A DNA stretch of 64,000 bases from Gonatopus flavifemur (Eukaryota > Arthropoda > Insecta > Hymenoptera > Dryinidae). The translations under genes and the position numbers were made by a program. The notes under the pieces are model-generated. The model was not told where the DNA came from and searched no databases. It saw only the letters and a list, made by a program, of their open reading frames with translations. Positions 23,340 through 33,350 of the stretch are shown here, in pieces; the first letter of the stretch is position 1, and each line of letters starts with the position of its first letter. The DNA lies in assembly GCA_018340375.1 (NCBI GenBank), contig JAFFJZ010000007.1:496001-560000 (forward strand), read 5' to 3'.

Positions 23340-23637
23340 TATAAGGAATAGAGGCTGAATTCGCCGAACAAACTTTTAACCGAATAATAATTATTGTCAT
23401 AATTTGACAATCGCTAATCACTTGTTAGTAATCACTAGAAATGACTGGCGATTGTCAAATTACGGCTTTTCGGCGAAAAGTTGGATGGGGGCCAAATTAA
23501 CGAAAAACCAAATCAACGAAAAGTTGGTTGAAAAGAGAGATACGTCACACTCTCTCTTTTCAAACACTGATTTCGTTGATTTGTCTTTTCGTTGATTTGG
23601 CCCCCATCCGAAAAGTTGATTCGGCAAATTCACCTCC
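23340..23637. mobile_element. Two nested MITEs (GAATTCGCC outer, GGATGGGGGCC inner)
   Basis: The outer inverted pair is AATTCGCCGAACAAACTTTT near 23357 and AAAAGTTGATTCGGCAAATT near 23610. Inside it, GGATGGGGGCCAAATTAACG (about 23486) pairs with CGTTGATTTGGCCCCCATCC (about 23606), enclosing a perfect GAAAAGAGAGA hairpin. The sequence ACAATCGCTA.TCACT...AGAAATGAC recurs at 23779-23835, so the outer family has a second copy nearby. Confidence 0.6.
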
Positions 23638-23668
23638 TACCAATACCAAAACAAAATTTGACAACATA

Positions 23669-23774
23669 CCCTAGTAGAAATCACTCTAGTCATTCTCTAG
23701 GCGATTACAAGGCCTTACGAGGCCTTGCAAGTCCCTCACAAGGGCCAGAATTACCAGAGTGATTTCTGCTAGGG
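23669..23774. mobile_element. CCCTAGTAG...CTGCTAGGG MITE
   Basis: A 106-bp palindrome starts CCCTAGTAGAAATCACTCT and ends AGAGTGATTTCTGCTAGGG. It has AAGGCCTT-like words at its centre. The flanks read ATA on both sides. It lies inside the second copy of the GAATTCGCC repeat. Confidence 0.65.
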
Positions 23775-23937
23775 ATAATTTGACAATCGCTAGTCACTTT
23801 CCAGTAATCACTAGAAATGACTAACAATTATCAAATGATGTCTTTTTGGCGGAAAATTCGTTCGACGAGTTCACCCCCCTGCCAATATCAGACCAGAAAT
23901 ATCGATATTCCCTATTTCGATAAATAATAATTACTTA

Positions 23938-24513
23938 CACCGGGTGTTTCCAAATTCATCATTCGCATGTCTGTGGGATATTCTGCAGCCAAAATGCAAT
24001 GAATTCTCATATGAAAAACATTTTTCGAGGCTCAGTTTTTGAGATATTGGCATTTTATAAATTCTTTTCAAATCCAAATCACTCAAAAGCATTGTGTGCC
24101 ACATACTTGAGCTCGACGCCATTCGCTCAGCTGAAAAAGAGCGAATTTCTGAACAAAAATTGAAACATCTCATCATTTTTCAATTCCAAGTGATAGCAAT
24201 TTGAAATTTCTTAGTTCCTAGCCAATCAGCATTCGGCAACTCCTAATTATCATGACTCCGAAACGGACAATGATAGAATATATTCTATAGTTAGACTGTT
24301 CTCAAAAATCCGCCATTTTCGAACTTAATAATTGGCATTAAGTGTAAAGTATGTAGCATACAATACTTTTGGGTGATGTGGTTTTGAAAAGAATTAAAAA
24401 TACTCATACCTCAAAAACTAAGCATCAAAAACAATTGTTCATACGGGAAATTATTGCATTTCGGCTGCAACATATGTCACAGAAATGCAAATGATGCATT
24501 CTGAAGCACCCTG
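23938..24513. mobile_element. CAGGGTG-type MITE with about 165-bp TIRs
   Basis: The left arm (CACCGGGTGTTTCC, then CATTTGCAT-like and TTTTTGAGATAT words) pairs with the right arm up to GAAGCACCCTG. TA lies on both sides (23936-23937, 24514-24515). Arms are about 80 percent identical over 165 bp. This is the form of a non-autonomous mariner derivative. No open frame survives in the 240-bp centre. Confidence 0.8.
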
Positions 24514-25867
24514 TACATGTATAAACCGAAAAAAATTATTTCGTTGAAATGTGATCAACAAAAGAATGTTGTTTTCTCAACAAATTTTTTCGTTGTTTAA
24601 CCAAATTTCTGTTGTGTCCACAAAATTCTTTCGTTGAGATAATAACAGTGTTCGTTATTATAACAAAAACTGACTCAAGTGTCCCTGTCAAAACTGAAAG
24701 TGCTGAATTAAAACATCCTGTCAAAACCTTGCAGGAAAATTTACGTTAGTTTTTGACTGAAAATCCCACTTGTGGATTTCAATCAGAACTGTCCCAAATC
24801 TTGCTGTCATTTCTAAAATGGTGCTCCAATTTGGCAATTCCGGACCAAAACAAGTATAAAGTTTGTCATTTTCTGATTGGATTTCCAGAGACAAAAAATG
24901 TTCAAAACCTGGCAACTATTTCTTACCCGGATCTGATTGGCATTTTTAGCAGGGAAATCCTGAACTGAATTGGTGGGACTGGCTTCAAATTTATATGAAA
25001 CTTGGACATCAAATAAATGTATATCGATATAATATCAAAGTTGACAATACCCAGACAGCACCACAGTCCCTTTTGAATTCGCAGAGAATTCACAGGACAG
25101 AATGCTTTAAGAACTCTTTTTTGTGAATTCAATATGTAACATGGAAGAATACATGCAGTACCAAAAGACTCCGAAAAGAATTCTCATTGAGCGCATATCA
25201 GAACTCGCAGAACATTCATCAAGACTACATACAGTATTCCAAAAGGACACCCGTTATACGACAAAACGTGGATCCCCACGGAAGTTCAAGATGTATTCTC
25301 AGTTTGTCCAAATAGACACAAACTGGAAGCAAGAACTTGAATCTTTAAGAAGTCATTTGATATTCATTGGAATATCAGAAATTTAAAATGAGTAAAAATA
25401 TTCATATTCAAAGCTTGGAATCTTCAAATTAATTTTATTTATCCAAGTATAAAAGCCAATAGATGATAAAATACCATAGTGTATTGGTAGTTGATTTTAT
25501 TGCAATAACATGCAATAAATAAAATAATTCTATAATTATTGACTTTAATAGAATAACATACAAACTCTTTAATACTATGATGGAATATTCTAAGGTTAGG
25601 ATTCACTATGGGTAAAAAAGATGAATGCAATTTTCAAATGGGATCAAAATGTTCAATAATCGTTCAGAGACAAAAATACTTTGGAATTCATCTTGATCAT
25701 TATGAAATTCAGAGCAAACATTCGATTCATTGGATCTTTTTGAAATTCATGAAATTATGATGCACACAGCGTGGTTTTTTGTTTATTTAGGAAAATAAAG
25801 TTTCTTGTAAATTGCCAGTATAAACAGTGAAAATCAGAGTATGCTCTGAAAGTGTTATGTATAACGT

Positions 25868-26249
25868 CCCGTACAGCACAACCACCGATTCTCCACCCAG
25901 GACTTCGGTGGACTGGAGATGGAGAATCAGTGGAGAAATGAGAGCCGTGGAAATAAGGGAGAGTCTCCGTTGAGGCAACAGAGGGGCGACGTGGATTTGT
26001 CCGCCCTCTTTATTTTCAATCAAATTTATGTTAGTGGATTCACTCATTGAAATTTGCTTGTGTAAATCGACAGATATGAATTTTATTGAAAATAAAGGAG
26101 GTGGACAAATCCACGTCGCCTCTCCGTTGCCTCAACGGAGACTCTCCCTTATTTCTCCCTTATTTCCACGGCTCTCATTTCTCCACTGATTCTCCACCTC
26201 CAGTCCACCGAAGTCCTGGGTGGAGAATCGGTGGTTGTGCTGTACAGGG
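25868..26249. mobile_element. CCCGTACAGCAC MITE with long GC-rich arms
   Basis: Arms of about 120 bp (CCCGTACAGCACAACCACCG inward) are nearly perfect complements around an AT-rich loop near 26000-26080. The sequence is rich in TCTCC and GGAGA. Half of a related copy is at 50225-50395. The flanks (GT, TA) do not match. Confidence 0.85.
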
Positions 26250-27029
26250 TAGAGAAAATGCGTTGGGATGTTGAAAGTTCTGCGTTGAACATAAGGTCCC
26301 ACAATTTGGTAGTGTTTATACTCAGCGCAGGTGAAGAAGTTTCTGATGTCCCGTACGAAAATATATCAATATTTGAATAAAATTCTATACAAAAAAGTAA
26401 ATAGTTCCCACTGTAATTCTCTTGTAAAACGATTCTCACCTGAATTGAGGGTATCCCGTAGAAGCCGAAGTTACTAGATCTCTCCCCTGGTGGAACGAAA
26501 AGTAGTTCTAATTGTGCAAAAAAAGTAGTGGAAAAGTAGTGAAGGAAAATGCGACTTTCTTGGGGAAAAAGTACGTAGGAGGTTAAATAAGAAGGGAAAC
26601 AGAAACTAGAGACTTTAATCTATACATTGAACACACAATCAGAATGATATTCAGTGATTAAGATGTTAAGTGAGCGATTTGAAAAAAGATAATTTTTGAC
26701 GAAAATCAATGCTGCACGCGTATCGGCGTCTAGTGAAGAGAGGCGTGGTCATATGTACGAAGAAAGGAGGGAAGAGAACTGAGAAGAACGTTGGCCACGG
26801 CTTCATCATCTTGACACACAAGGCAAAAGAAGGAGTTAAAAAGTAGTGGAAAAGTAGTGAATGAGTTGTTGGTGGCATTCTCACGTTTTTTCCCATTCTA
26901 ACTGTTCTGTGGGTGATCTATGGGATATTTCTATACTGTGAAAGGTATCTGGAATATGTTAGATCATGTGAAAATGATTATACATGGATTTCGGATGAAT
27001 CAGAATGATTTAAATGGGAAAAGTAGTGT

Positions 27030-27830
27030 AAAAGTATACCCCATAAATCACCCAAAGAACAGTTAGAATGGGAAAAAAACGTGAGAATGCCACCAACAAC
27101 TCATCCACTACTTTTCCACTACTTTGCCCATTTAAGTCGTTCTGATTCATCCGAAATCCATGTATAATTATTTCCACATGATCTAACATATTCCAGATAC
27201 CTCTCACAGTATAGAAATACCCCATAGATCACTCACAGAACAGTTAGAATGGGGAAAAAACGTGAGAATGCCACCAACAACTAATCCACTACTTTTCCAC
27301 TACTCTTCCCATTTAAATCGTTCTGATTCGTCCGAAATCCATGTATAATTATTTTTACATGATCTAATGTATTCCAGATATCTCTCACAGTATAGAAATA
27401 CCCTATAGATCACCCACAGAACAGTTAGAATGGAAAAAAAACGTGAGAATGCCACCAACAACTCATCCACTACTTTTCCACTACTTTGCCCATTTAAGTC
27501 GTTCTGATTCATCCGAAATCCATGTATAATTATTTCCACATGATCTCACATATTCCAGATACCTCTCACAGTATAGAAATACCCCATAGATCACTCACAG
27601 AACAGTTAGAATGGGGAAAAACGTGAGAATGCCACCAACAACTAATCCACTACTTTTCCACTACTCTTCCCATTTAAATCGTTCTGATTCGTCCGAAATC
27701 CATGTATAATTATTTTTACATGATCTAATGTATTCCAGATATCTCTCACAGTATAGAAATACCCTATAGATCACCCACAGAACAGTTAGAATGGGAAAAA
27801 AACGTGAGAATGCCACCAACAACTCATCCA
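27030..27830. repeat. 181-bp tandem array with alternating A/B monomers
   Basis: CAGAACAGTTAGAATGGG-type starts occur near 27056, 27236, 27417, 27598 and 27778, i.e. every 180-181 bp. Two monomer types alternate. Type A has TTTGCCCATTTAAGTCG with GATTCATCC and CCCCATAGATCACTC. Type B has TCTTCCCATTTAAATCG with GATTCGTCC and CCCTATAGATCACCC. The order A-B-A-B makes a 361-bp higher-order unit with almost no divergence between units. An inverted monomer (26860-27030) faces the array across the foldback centre. Confidence 0.9.
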
Positions 27831-28653
27831 CTACTTTTCCACTACTTTTTCACTACTTCTTTTACCTTGTGTGTCAAGATGATGAAGCCGTGGCCAACGT
27901 TCTTCTCAGTTCTCTTCCCTCCTTTCTTCGTACATCCCATACAGCACCAGGAGGTTTTCTGGACGTTCCGAAAACGTGCTTGGTTACACAGAGAACGTGC
28001 AAATAACGTCTCATGATGTTCTAAAAACGTCGCATGTATGTCGCAGGAACGTGCAAATGTCCCGTTTGGTTCTATTCATGTCTTTTTGCAGTGTTCTTGG
28101 AACGTATTCAAGGAAAGGTTTTCACAACGTTCCGCGGCATTGCACATATGTTTTTAAAAGCCTAGTTTTCATGGAAGCACGTTTAGGAAACGCGGAAAGA
28201 ACGTCCCGTAGTATATGAAAAGAACGTGCTCGGTACGTATTCATGTGCATCAAAAGCGAAGGTACTCTAAACATTTGGAAAATATGTGCCTTGGGCACCA
28301 ACACACGCGGAACCAAGATTACCCAATCAAACAAAAAGACATCTTTTATATATCTAAAAGATATCTCGCAATTTTGAAAGATGTCTTGCAAAAAGGTCTC
28401 GAAGATGTCTTTTAGAAATCTAAAAGATGTCTTACGCGACTGATTTAGACAAGTTTAAGATATCTCAAAAAGGTCTTGCTGAAGATATGTTTTAGACGTA
28501 TTCGATCAAGTCTTAAAAATGTCTTGGAGAATTCATAAGAATATATCAGAAAAATCTTGAATGTGTCTATAAAAAAAATTCTCTCCTCTTTCTCTCTTCT
28601 TCCTTTCCTCTTTTCTTTTATCCCTCTTCAACCACTCCCGTGTATCTTACCTA

Positions 28654-28876
28654 CACTGTTAGAAATTTCTGCATTAATTTTAATGTATTTGCTGGAAGTT
28701 TTTTTCAAATACGCGCATGAATTGAGTTTCATACCTATTTTACATTAAATTTAATGTAAACTATAGCAAAATCTATATTTTTTCAATGTTTTGGTACATT
28801 AAATTTAATGTAAAATGTGTATTAACCTGAGTTCATGTACGGTATTGAAAAAAACTTCATAATATTTCTGACAGTG
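28654..28876. mobile_element. CACTGTTAGAAAT MITE
   Basis: The 223-bp element has inverted ends CACTGTTAGAAATTTCTG and ATATTTCTGACAGTG and TA at both flanks (28652-28653, 28877-28878). ACATTAAATTTAATGT palindromes occur twice inside. It belongs to the same end type as 2861 and 18963. Confidence 0.85.
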
Positions 28877-28885
28877 TAAGTTTGA

Positions 28886-28975
28886 AATCCTTGAGGTTGC
28901 GGGATTCGAACCCGGGCACTTCACGACGTACGCACGCTTCATTGACCTGAGCCATACAGACAGTTTGATGATGGT
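28886..28975 (-). repeat. tRNA-like promoter segment (SINE remnant)
   Basis: On the - strand a TGGCTCAGGTCA A-box is followed by GGGTTCGAATCCCGC, a perfect B-box, about 45 bases later. No acceptor stem can be drawn, so this is not a functional tRNA. It is more likely the head of a tRNA-derived SINE. Confidence 0.5.
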
Positions 28976-29956
28976 GCTTATAATTGTCAATATGACATAG
29001 TGAGATATAATGTCAGCGGTGTTTATTTCCAGAGTAAAAGTGATCTTTTGAACAAGGTGTTTATTACATATACAAATATAAGATAAGTTTGATTGTGCTT
29101 AAAACTTGAACTTGAAGTTTGATGAATTTAGTGCAATATATTGAAGTACATGATCCAGTGATCGTTAGTGTCTGATGAATATCATAGATACCTTTGAATT
29201 ATTTTTTTCACACTGTTATTGAAAAACAGCTTATTAGTAATGATTAGTAAATGTCAATGAGAATTTGTTAAAATCACCGTACACGAAGGCCGTAGATAAA
29301 ATTCAGTGTAAGAAGTTCGATAATTCGCAAAATATTGTGACTTGGAGATTCGTTACTTTTAGTACTAGCACTGCAGGGTTACGAAATCGTACAAATTTGA
29401 TTGTGAACAAAGACATTTGGAGTGTTATCCATATGCACTCATAACCTAAAAACTGCTGATCTTGGAGATACATTTGGCAAAACATCTTGAACATATCTTT
29501 CGAAAGACATCTTCAAGACATATCGAAAGGATGTCTTTTAAATATCTTTTCGATATGTCTTCCAAAAGATATCTTCAAGTTGTCTTTCTGATATATCTTG
29601 TAGATGTCTTTCAAAAGATATCTTCAAGATATCTTGAAGATGTTCATGTTTATTGGGTATGTTTATGGAAAATCCAGAGAACTTTCTGTGCTGTCTGGGA
29701 TATGACCACGCCTCTCTTCACTAGACGCCAATACGCGTGCAGCATTGATTTTCATCAAAAATCATCTTTTTTTCAAATCGCTCACTTAACATCTTGATCA
29801 CTGGATATCATTCTGATTATGTGTTCAATGTATAGATTAAAGTCTCTAGTTTCTGTTTCCCTTCTCATTAAACCTCCTACGTACTTTTCTCCCCAAGAAA
29901 ATCGCATTTTCCTTCACTACTTTTCCACTACTTTTTTTCGCACAATTAGAACTACA

Positions 29957-30191
29957 CGGAAAAAAGGTCAGTCTATATCAGACGAAACTCGTCTAATGTA
30001 GACAGTTGAAAGTCGTAATCTAGAGACAGACAATTCACGATGTATCGTAGACAATTTCGGTCTATAACAGTCGAATGTCTTGTCAACTGGACTTCAAATA
30101 TTATACACTTCAGATCGGTTCTTATCAACATGAAACAACCTGAAGTTAGAAATGTGACATTGGCTGAATTACATAAATCTTTTTTTTCCGT
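29957..30191. mobile_element. CACGGAAAAAA MITE in foldback arm
   Basis: The ends CACGGAAAAAAGG and CTTTTTTTTCCGTG are inverted. The host arm without insertion reads AATTAGAACTACTTTTC, so the element is flanked by TA copies. Its short inverted ends are followed by unstructured sequence, unlike the palindromic families. Confidence 0.75.
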
Positions 30192-30238
30192 GTACTACTC
30201 CACTACTTTTCTACTACTTTTCATTCCACCAGGGTCTA

Positions 30239-30365
30239 CCCAAAATACTCGGAGATGACTGAATAAAATCAATTAAAACAACCAGCCAGACCTTCTGTTG
30301 ATATGGAAGAAGGTCTGGCTGTTTGTTATATTCCATTCTATTGAGTCATCTTTGAGTATTTTGGG
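30239..30365. mobile_element. CCCAAAATACTC hairpin MITE
   Basis: Ends CCCAAAATACTCGGAGATGAC and GTCATCTTTGAGTATTTTGGG flank a central perfect stem AGCCAGACCTTCT/AGAAGGTCTGGCT. It breaks the right arm of the foldback element. The flanks are TA and AA. Confidence 0.8.
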
Positions 30366-30409
30366 AAGAACAATCTAGTCACTTCGGCTTCTACGGGATA
30401 CCCTTAACA

Positions 30410-31420
30410 ATGTGAAGTTCCCATATAATGCAACAAATAAAACAAAACAAATTACAATTATGAAAGTATATTTCATTTAATTGCGTTTATAACGATGCTG
30501 ATAATTTTGCTTTTGTTAAACGCTCCAACTAATCATCATGAGCTTCATTGAAGTGGATATTGCAATAATTTTTGAAATAACTTGTGGATAATACAATAGT
30601 GAGAGTGACAAATTAGTTAACAATGCTAATTTCGTTTGAGTTTCTACTTCCTTTCAAAGTGACTTTAATAATTTTTCAATTGTATGGTATTTACATATTT
30701 TAAATTGGAATTTTTTCCATAACTAACTTTTGAAAATGATATACATTATGTTTTGAAGGAAAAGTTTTTCAAACCGTTGAGTCTGCTTTTTTCAAAGATC
30801 AAAGTAACTATTTTATTCATTTATTTGTTTATTTAACAACTGATACCATTATGCACGTAAATTGTATTCAAAACTGAATACGTTATGTGTTCAGAATGTC
30901 CCCAATAAAAATATTTCTCTTCAAAACTTCAACAATTTCTCTGCAAAACTTCATTATCGCAATTCTTAGAGAAAGAAAGAATTTTTTCGACAAATTCATC
31001 TTCCAAAACTCTGTGAAATTCTGCATATTTCTGAAAATTTCTATTGCCAGTAAAGGTTTCTCTGTACATTTCCAACTTATTGGTCAAAGTTGTTTTGTTG
31101 AGAAATGTTGAATTTTCTCAAGATTTTTCTACTTGATAAATGATGGAAACATTTGATGAGGAAAGGAATTTTCTCCACGAATTCATACATTTCTCTGCAA
31201 ACTACATTTGCAGAAAAAAATTTGAATTTTCTTTTTATTTGTCTATTCTAAGAATATTACGGCTTGTGGCGGAGAGTTGAGTTTTCTATACAAATTCATA
31301 CATTTTTCTCAAATCGCATTTGCGGAGATAAAGTGAATTTTTTCAAATTTTTCAATCGACTCAAAACAACTTAAGTAAAATTCACTAGTAGGCTTCGAAA
31401 AAACCTCTCTCCCACGACCC
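30410..31420. other. AT-rich stretch, no gene seen
   Basis: The sequence has repeated TTTCTCTGCAAA/CATTTCTC words (about 30900-31330) but no convincing coding frame and no inverted ends. Similar AGAGAAAT..GCAGAG words occur near 47270-47550, so both may be remnants of one old repeat family. Confidence 0.4.
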
Positions 31421-31479
31421 ACTCATTTTTCCTTCCGGAGTATTCTGAATCGATCAGTCTATATCTGCCGGGAACGAAT

Positions 31480-31800
31480 TTTTTAAAATTTTCTATCGAT
31501 TTGACCCAGCACTTGGAAAAATTTACAAGTTAAGGTCGAAAAAAACCTTTCTCCCACGATCTACTCATTTCTCGTCTCATAAGATTCTGAATCGATTGGT
31601 CTATATCGTCATTCTCTGTGTGCGGGTTTAGTGCAGCTATGGTGCAATCGTGTTGCGGGTGTACGGTTCGCCAAACGGCCTTGGTGCAAACGCAGGCATG
31701 CTAGCGGTTCAATGGTCTTAAATAAGTGAGAAAAGTGAGTTGCTAGTGGAGAAAAGTGAGTAAAAAGTGAGTTTTCGATTGAAAAAGTGAGTGAAAAGTG
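31480..31800 (+). repeat. Dispersed repeat, copy 1 (related to 46590-47035)
   Basis: The block TTTTCTATCGATTTGAC.CAGCACTTGG and AAAATTTACAAGTT, then CTCCCACGA and GATTCTGAAT.GATTGGTCTAT, is shared with 46890-47025 in the same orientation. A GTGAGAAAAGTGAGT array near 31720-31800 recurs at 46590-46680. This suggests two rearranged copies of one element. Confidence 0.65.
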
Positions 31801-32274
31801 AGTTACTTTAAATACAATTATATGGTTATATATGCAAATAAAACAATCAAATAAATACTGATTGTATTAATCCTAATGGAATCAACAATCAATATCACTT
31901 TAACTTGGAACGAATTGCGAAAAATTAAGTATTGTAGTGAAGAAAATGTCAAAAATATTGTTAGAATGATATTGATGAAGATTATCCACAATGTAAAGAC
32001 TGAACTGTAATTTTCAGAATGATAAATTTTTACTATGAATTCACCTCATTCAATGGTAAACGCTGTTTCATGTCAATATTTCAACAAACGAGAACCTAAT
32101 TATTGATGTAACACGTTAAATGTTCATAAAACCCATTTACAAATCCATAAGTTAGCGTAATATTGAAATTAAATATAATAGGGTGAAAAATAGAGTAAGA
32201 TGACAATGTTTGAGAGAACAATTGGATTTGTTTCATAAATTCCGATTAGAAAGTTGATAACCAACCTGTAATGT

Positions 32275-32382
32275 CCCACACAGCACGGGAGTTCAAGAAG
32301 AAATCTTGAGAACTCATATTGAATTCTCCAAGTTCCAATTGAATTCTTTATGGACTTTTTCTGAACTTGTGTGCTATATGGG
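32275..32382. mobile_element. CCCACACAGCAC small MITE
   Basis: A 108-bp element begins CCCACACAGCACGGGAGTTC and ends GAACTTGTGTGCTATATGGG, with GAATTC words inside. The end type is the CCCAxAxAGCAC class. Flanking dinucleotides (GT, TT) do not match. Confidence 0.7.
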
Positions 32383-33350
32383 TTTATAGAATATGTTAAC
32401 ATAATTGATGTTGAATCTGAGAAATTCTACCAGCATCCATTTGCTTATGTCCTACTAGAAATCTTACACAGCACAAGCATGTCCGAAATAAACTCCCACC
32501 ATGACAGTTCCGAAAGGATTGCAACGATTATTATTTTAGAAAAATATTGTTTTTCGTTCAATTATAAAACATGCATGCAACTACATAGAATTGTATCTTT
32601 TGCCTTGTGTGACTGCAATATTCTCTATTACTACGGAAAATTGAATACTGAAATACGTGAACACATGAAATTACTTAATTCATGCTGCTCAATCAAGGCT
32701 CTTTTTAAAAGCTTTCTTGTCAAGATCTCGATACAATTAATTCAAATGTCACTAGGAATATTCACTTTTTCATTGGAATTATTCTCTGAAGTCCTTCAAT
32801 AATTCAAAGAAAAACACTTGACTAAATAATTATGAAATGTTTATTGTAAATCTATATCATTGAGACTTCTTTCCATACAGAGAATCATTTACAATAAATA
32901 GAGTCTTTAGAACATAATATTTTTATTGTTATATTAGGAATTATTCGATTATCACAAATATCAGGAAACCATCATAAAATCAACACTATAAAACATAAAA
33001 TTAACTGCTTTCCATATAATTCAGGAAAAAGGTATTCCCTTACAGTTAAACAACAAAGCATATGAAAGATGCGTGAAGTAACTGAACTAGCTTCATTCCT
33101 TCAGCATCAAACATAGGATAAAACTTTGTAACAAGGACTCAAACATGGATAATATTAAATGATTAGGGTGAAATTTAAATGAGTCGATTTTACAAAAAAA
33201 TCATTATCAAACTAAAACAGTATAAACCATTTATATTATTTTGAAATCACATAATTAGGAAGACTAGCATTGATATGCACTGAAGAATTTTCAAAAAACT
33301 TAAAAATCGTCTCGAAATAAAGTCTTTGAAAGAACATATGCTTTGACTAA

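Larger units (their letters stand above)
28322..29657. mobile_element. CCCAATCA element with AAGATATCTT words
   Basis: The ends CCCAATCAAACAAAAAGAC and TTCATGTTTATTGGG are flanked by TA on both sides (28320-28321, 29658-29659). Both terminal zones are dense in AAAGATATCTT and AAGATGTCTT palindromes. The related copy is at 60273-60671. The centre holds another MITE (28654-28876) and a tRNA-like segment. Confidence 0.85.
27937..29699. mobile_element. CCCATACAGCAC element with ACGTTC words, nested in foldback arm
   Basis: The ends CCCATACAGCACCAGGAGG and TTTCTGTGCTGTCTGGG are flanked by AT (27935-27936, 29700-29701). The other foldback arm shows the empty site GTACATATGACC, proving a 2-bp AT duplication. 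The visible body is full of AACGTTCC, AACGTGC and AAACGTC words. It is itself interrupted by 28322-29657. The same family occurs at 61535-62242. Confidence 0.9.
26448..30404. mobile_element. Foldback element with satellite core
   Basis: Outer ends GGGTATCCCGTAGAAGCCG (left) and its complement (right, ending 30404) open onto arms of more than 450 bp. Shared blocks in order include ACTACTTTTCCACTACTTTTT, CAATTAGAACTAC, CCTCCTACGTACTTTT, CACGCCTCTCTTCACTAGACG and GTCAAGATGATGAAGCCGTGG. The flanks read TTGA and TTAA. The centre is a tandem array (27030-27830). The right arm is interrupted by elements at 27937-29699, 29957-30191 and 30239-30365, so the unloaded element would be about 1.8 kb. No transposase is seen. 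Confidence 0.8.

Noticed and set aside
27030..27830. CRISPR-like regular repeats
   Set aside because: Units are 181 bp without unique spacers, alternate in two types and lie in a eukaryotic foldback element.
28886..28975. A functional tRNA gene
   Set aside because: A- and B-boxes are present, but no acceptor stem or anticodon arm can be drawn; SINE origin fits better. The same applies to 62840-62880.
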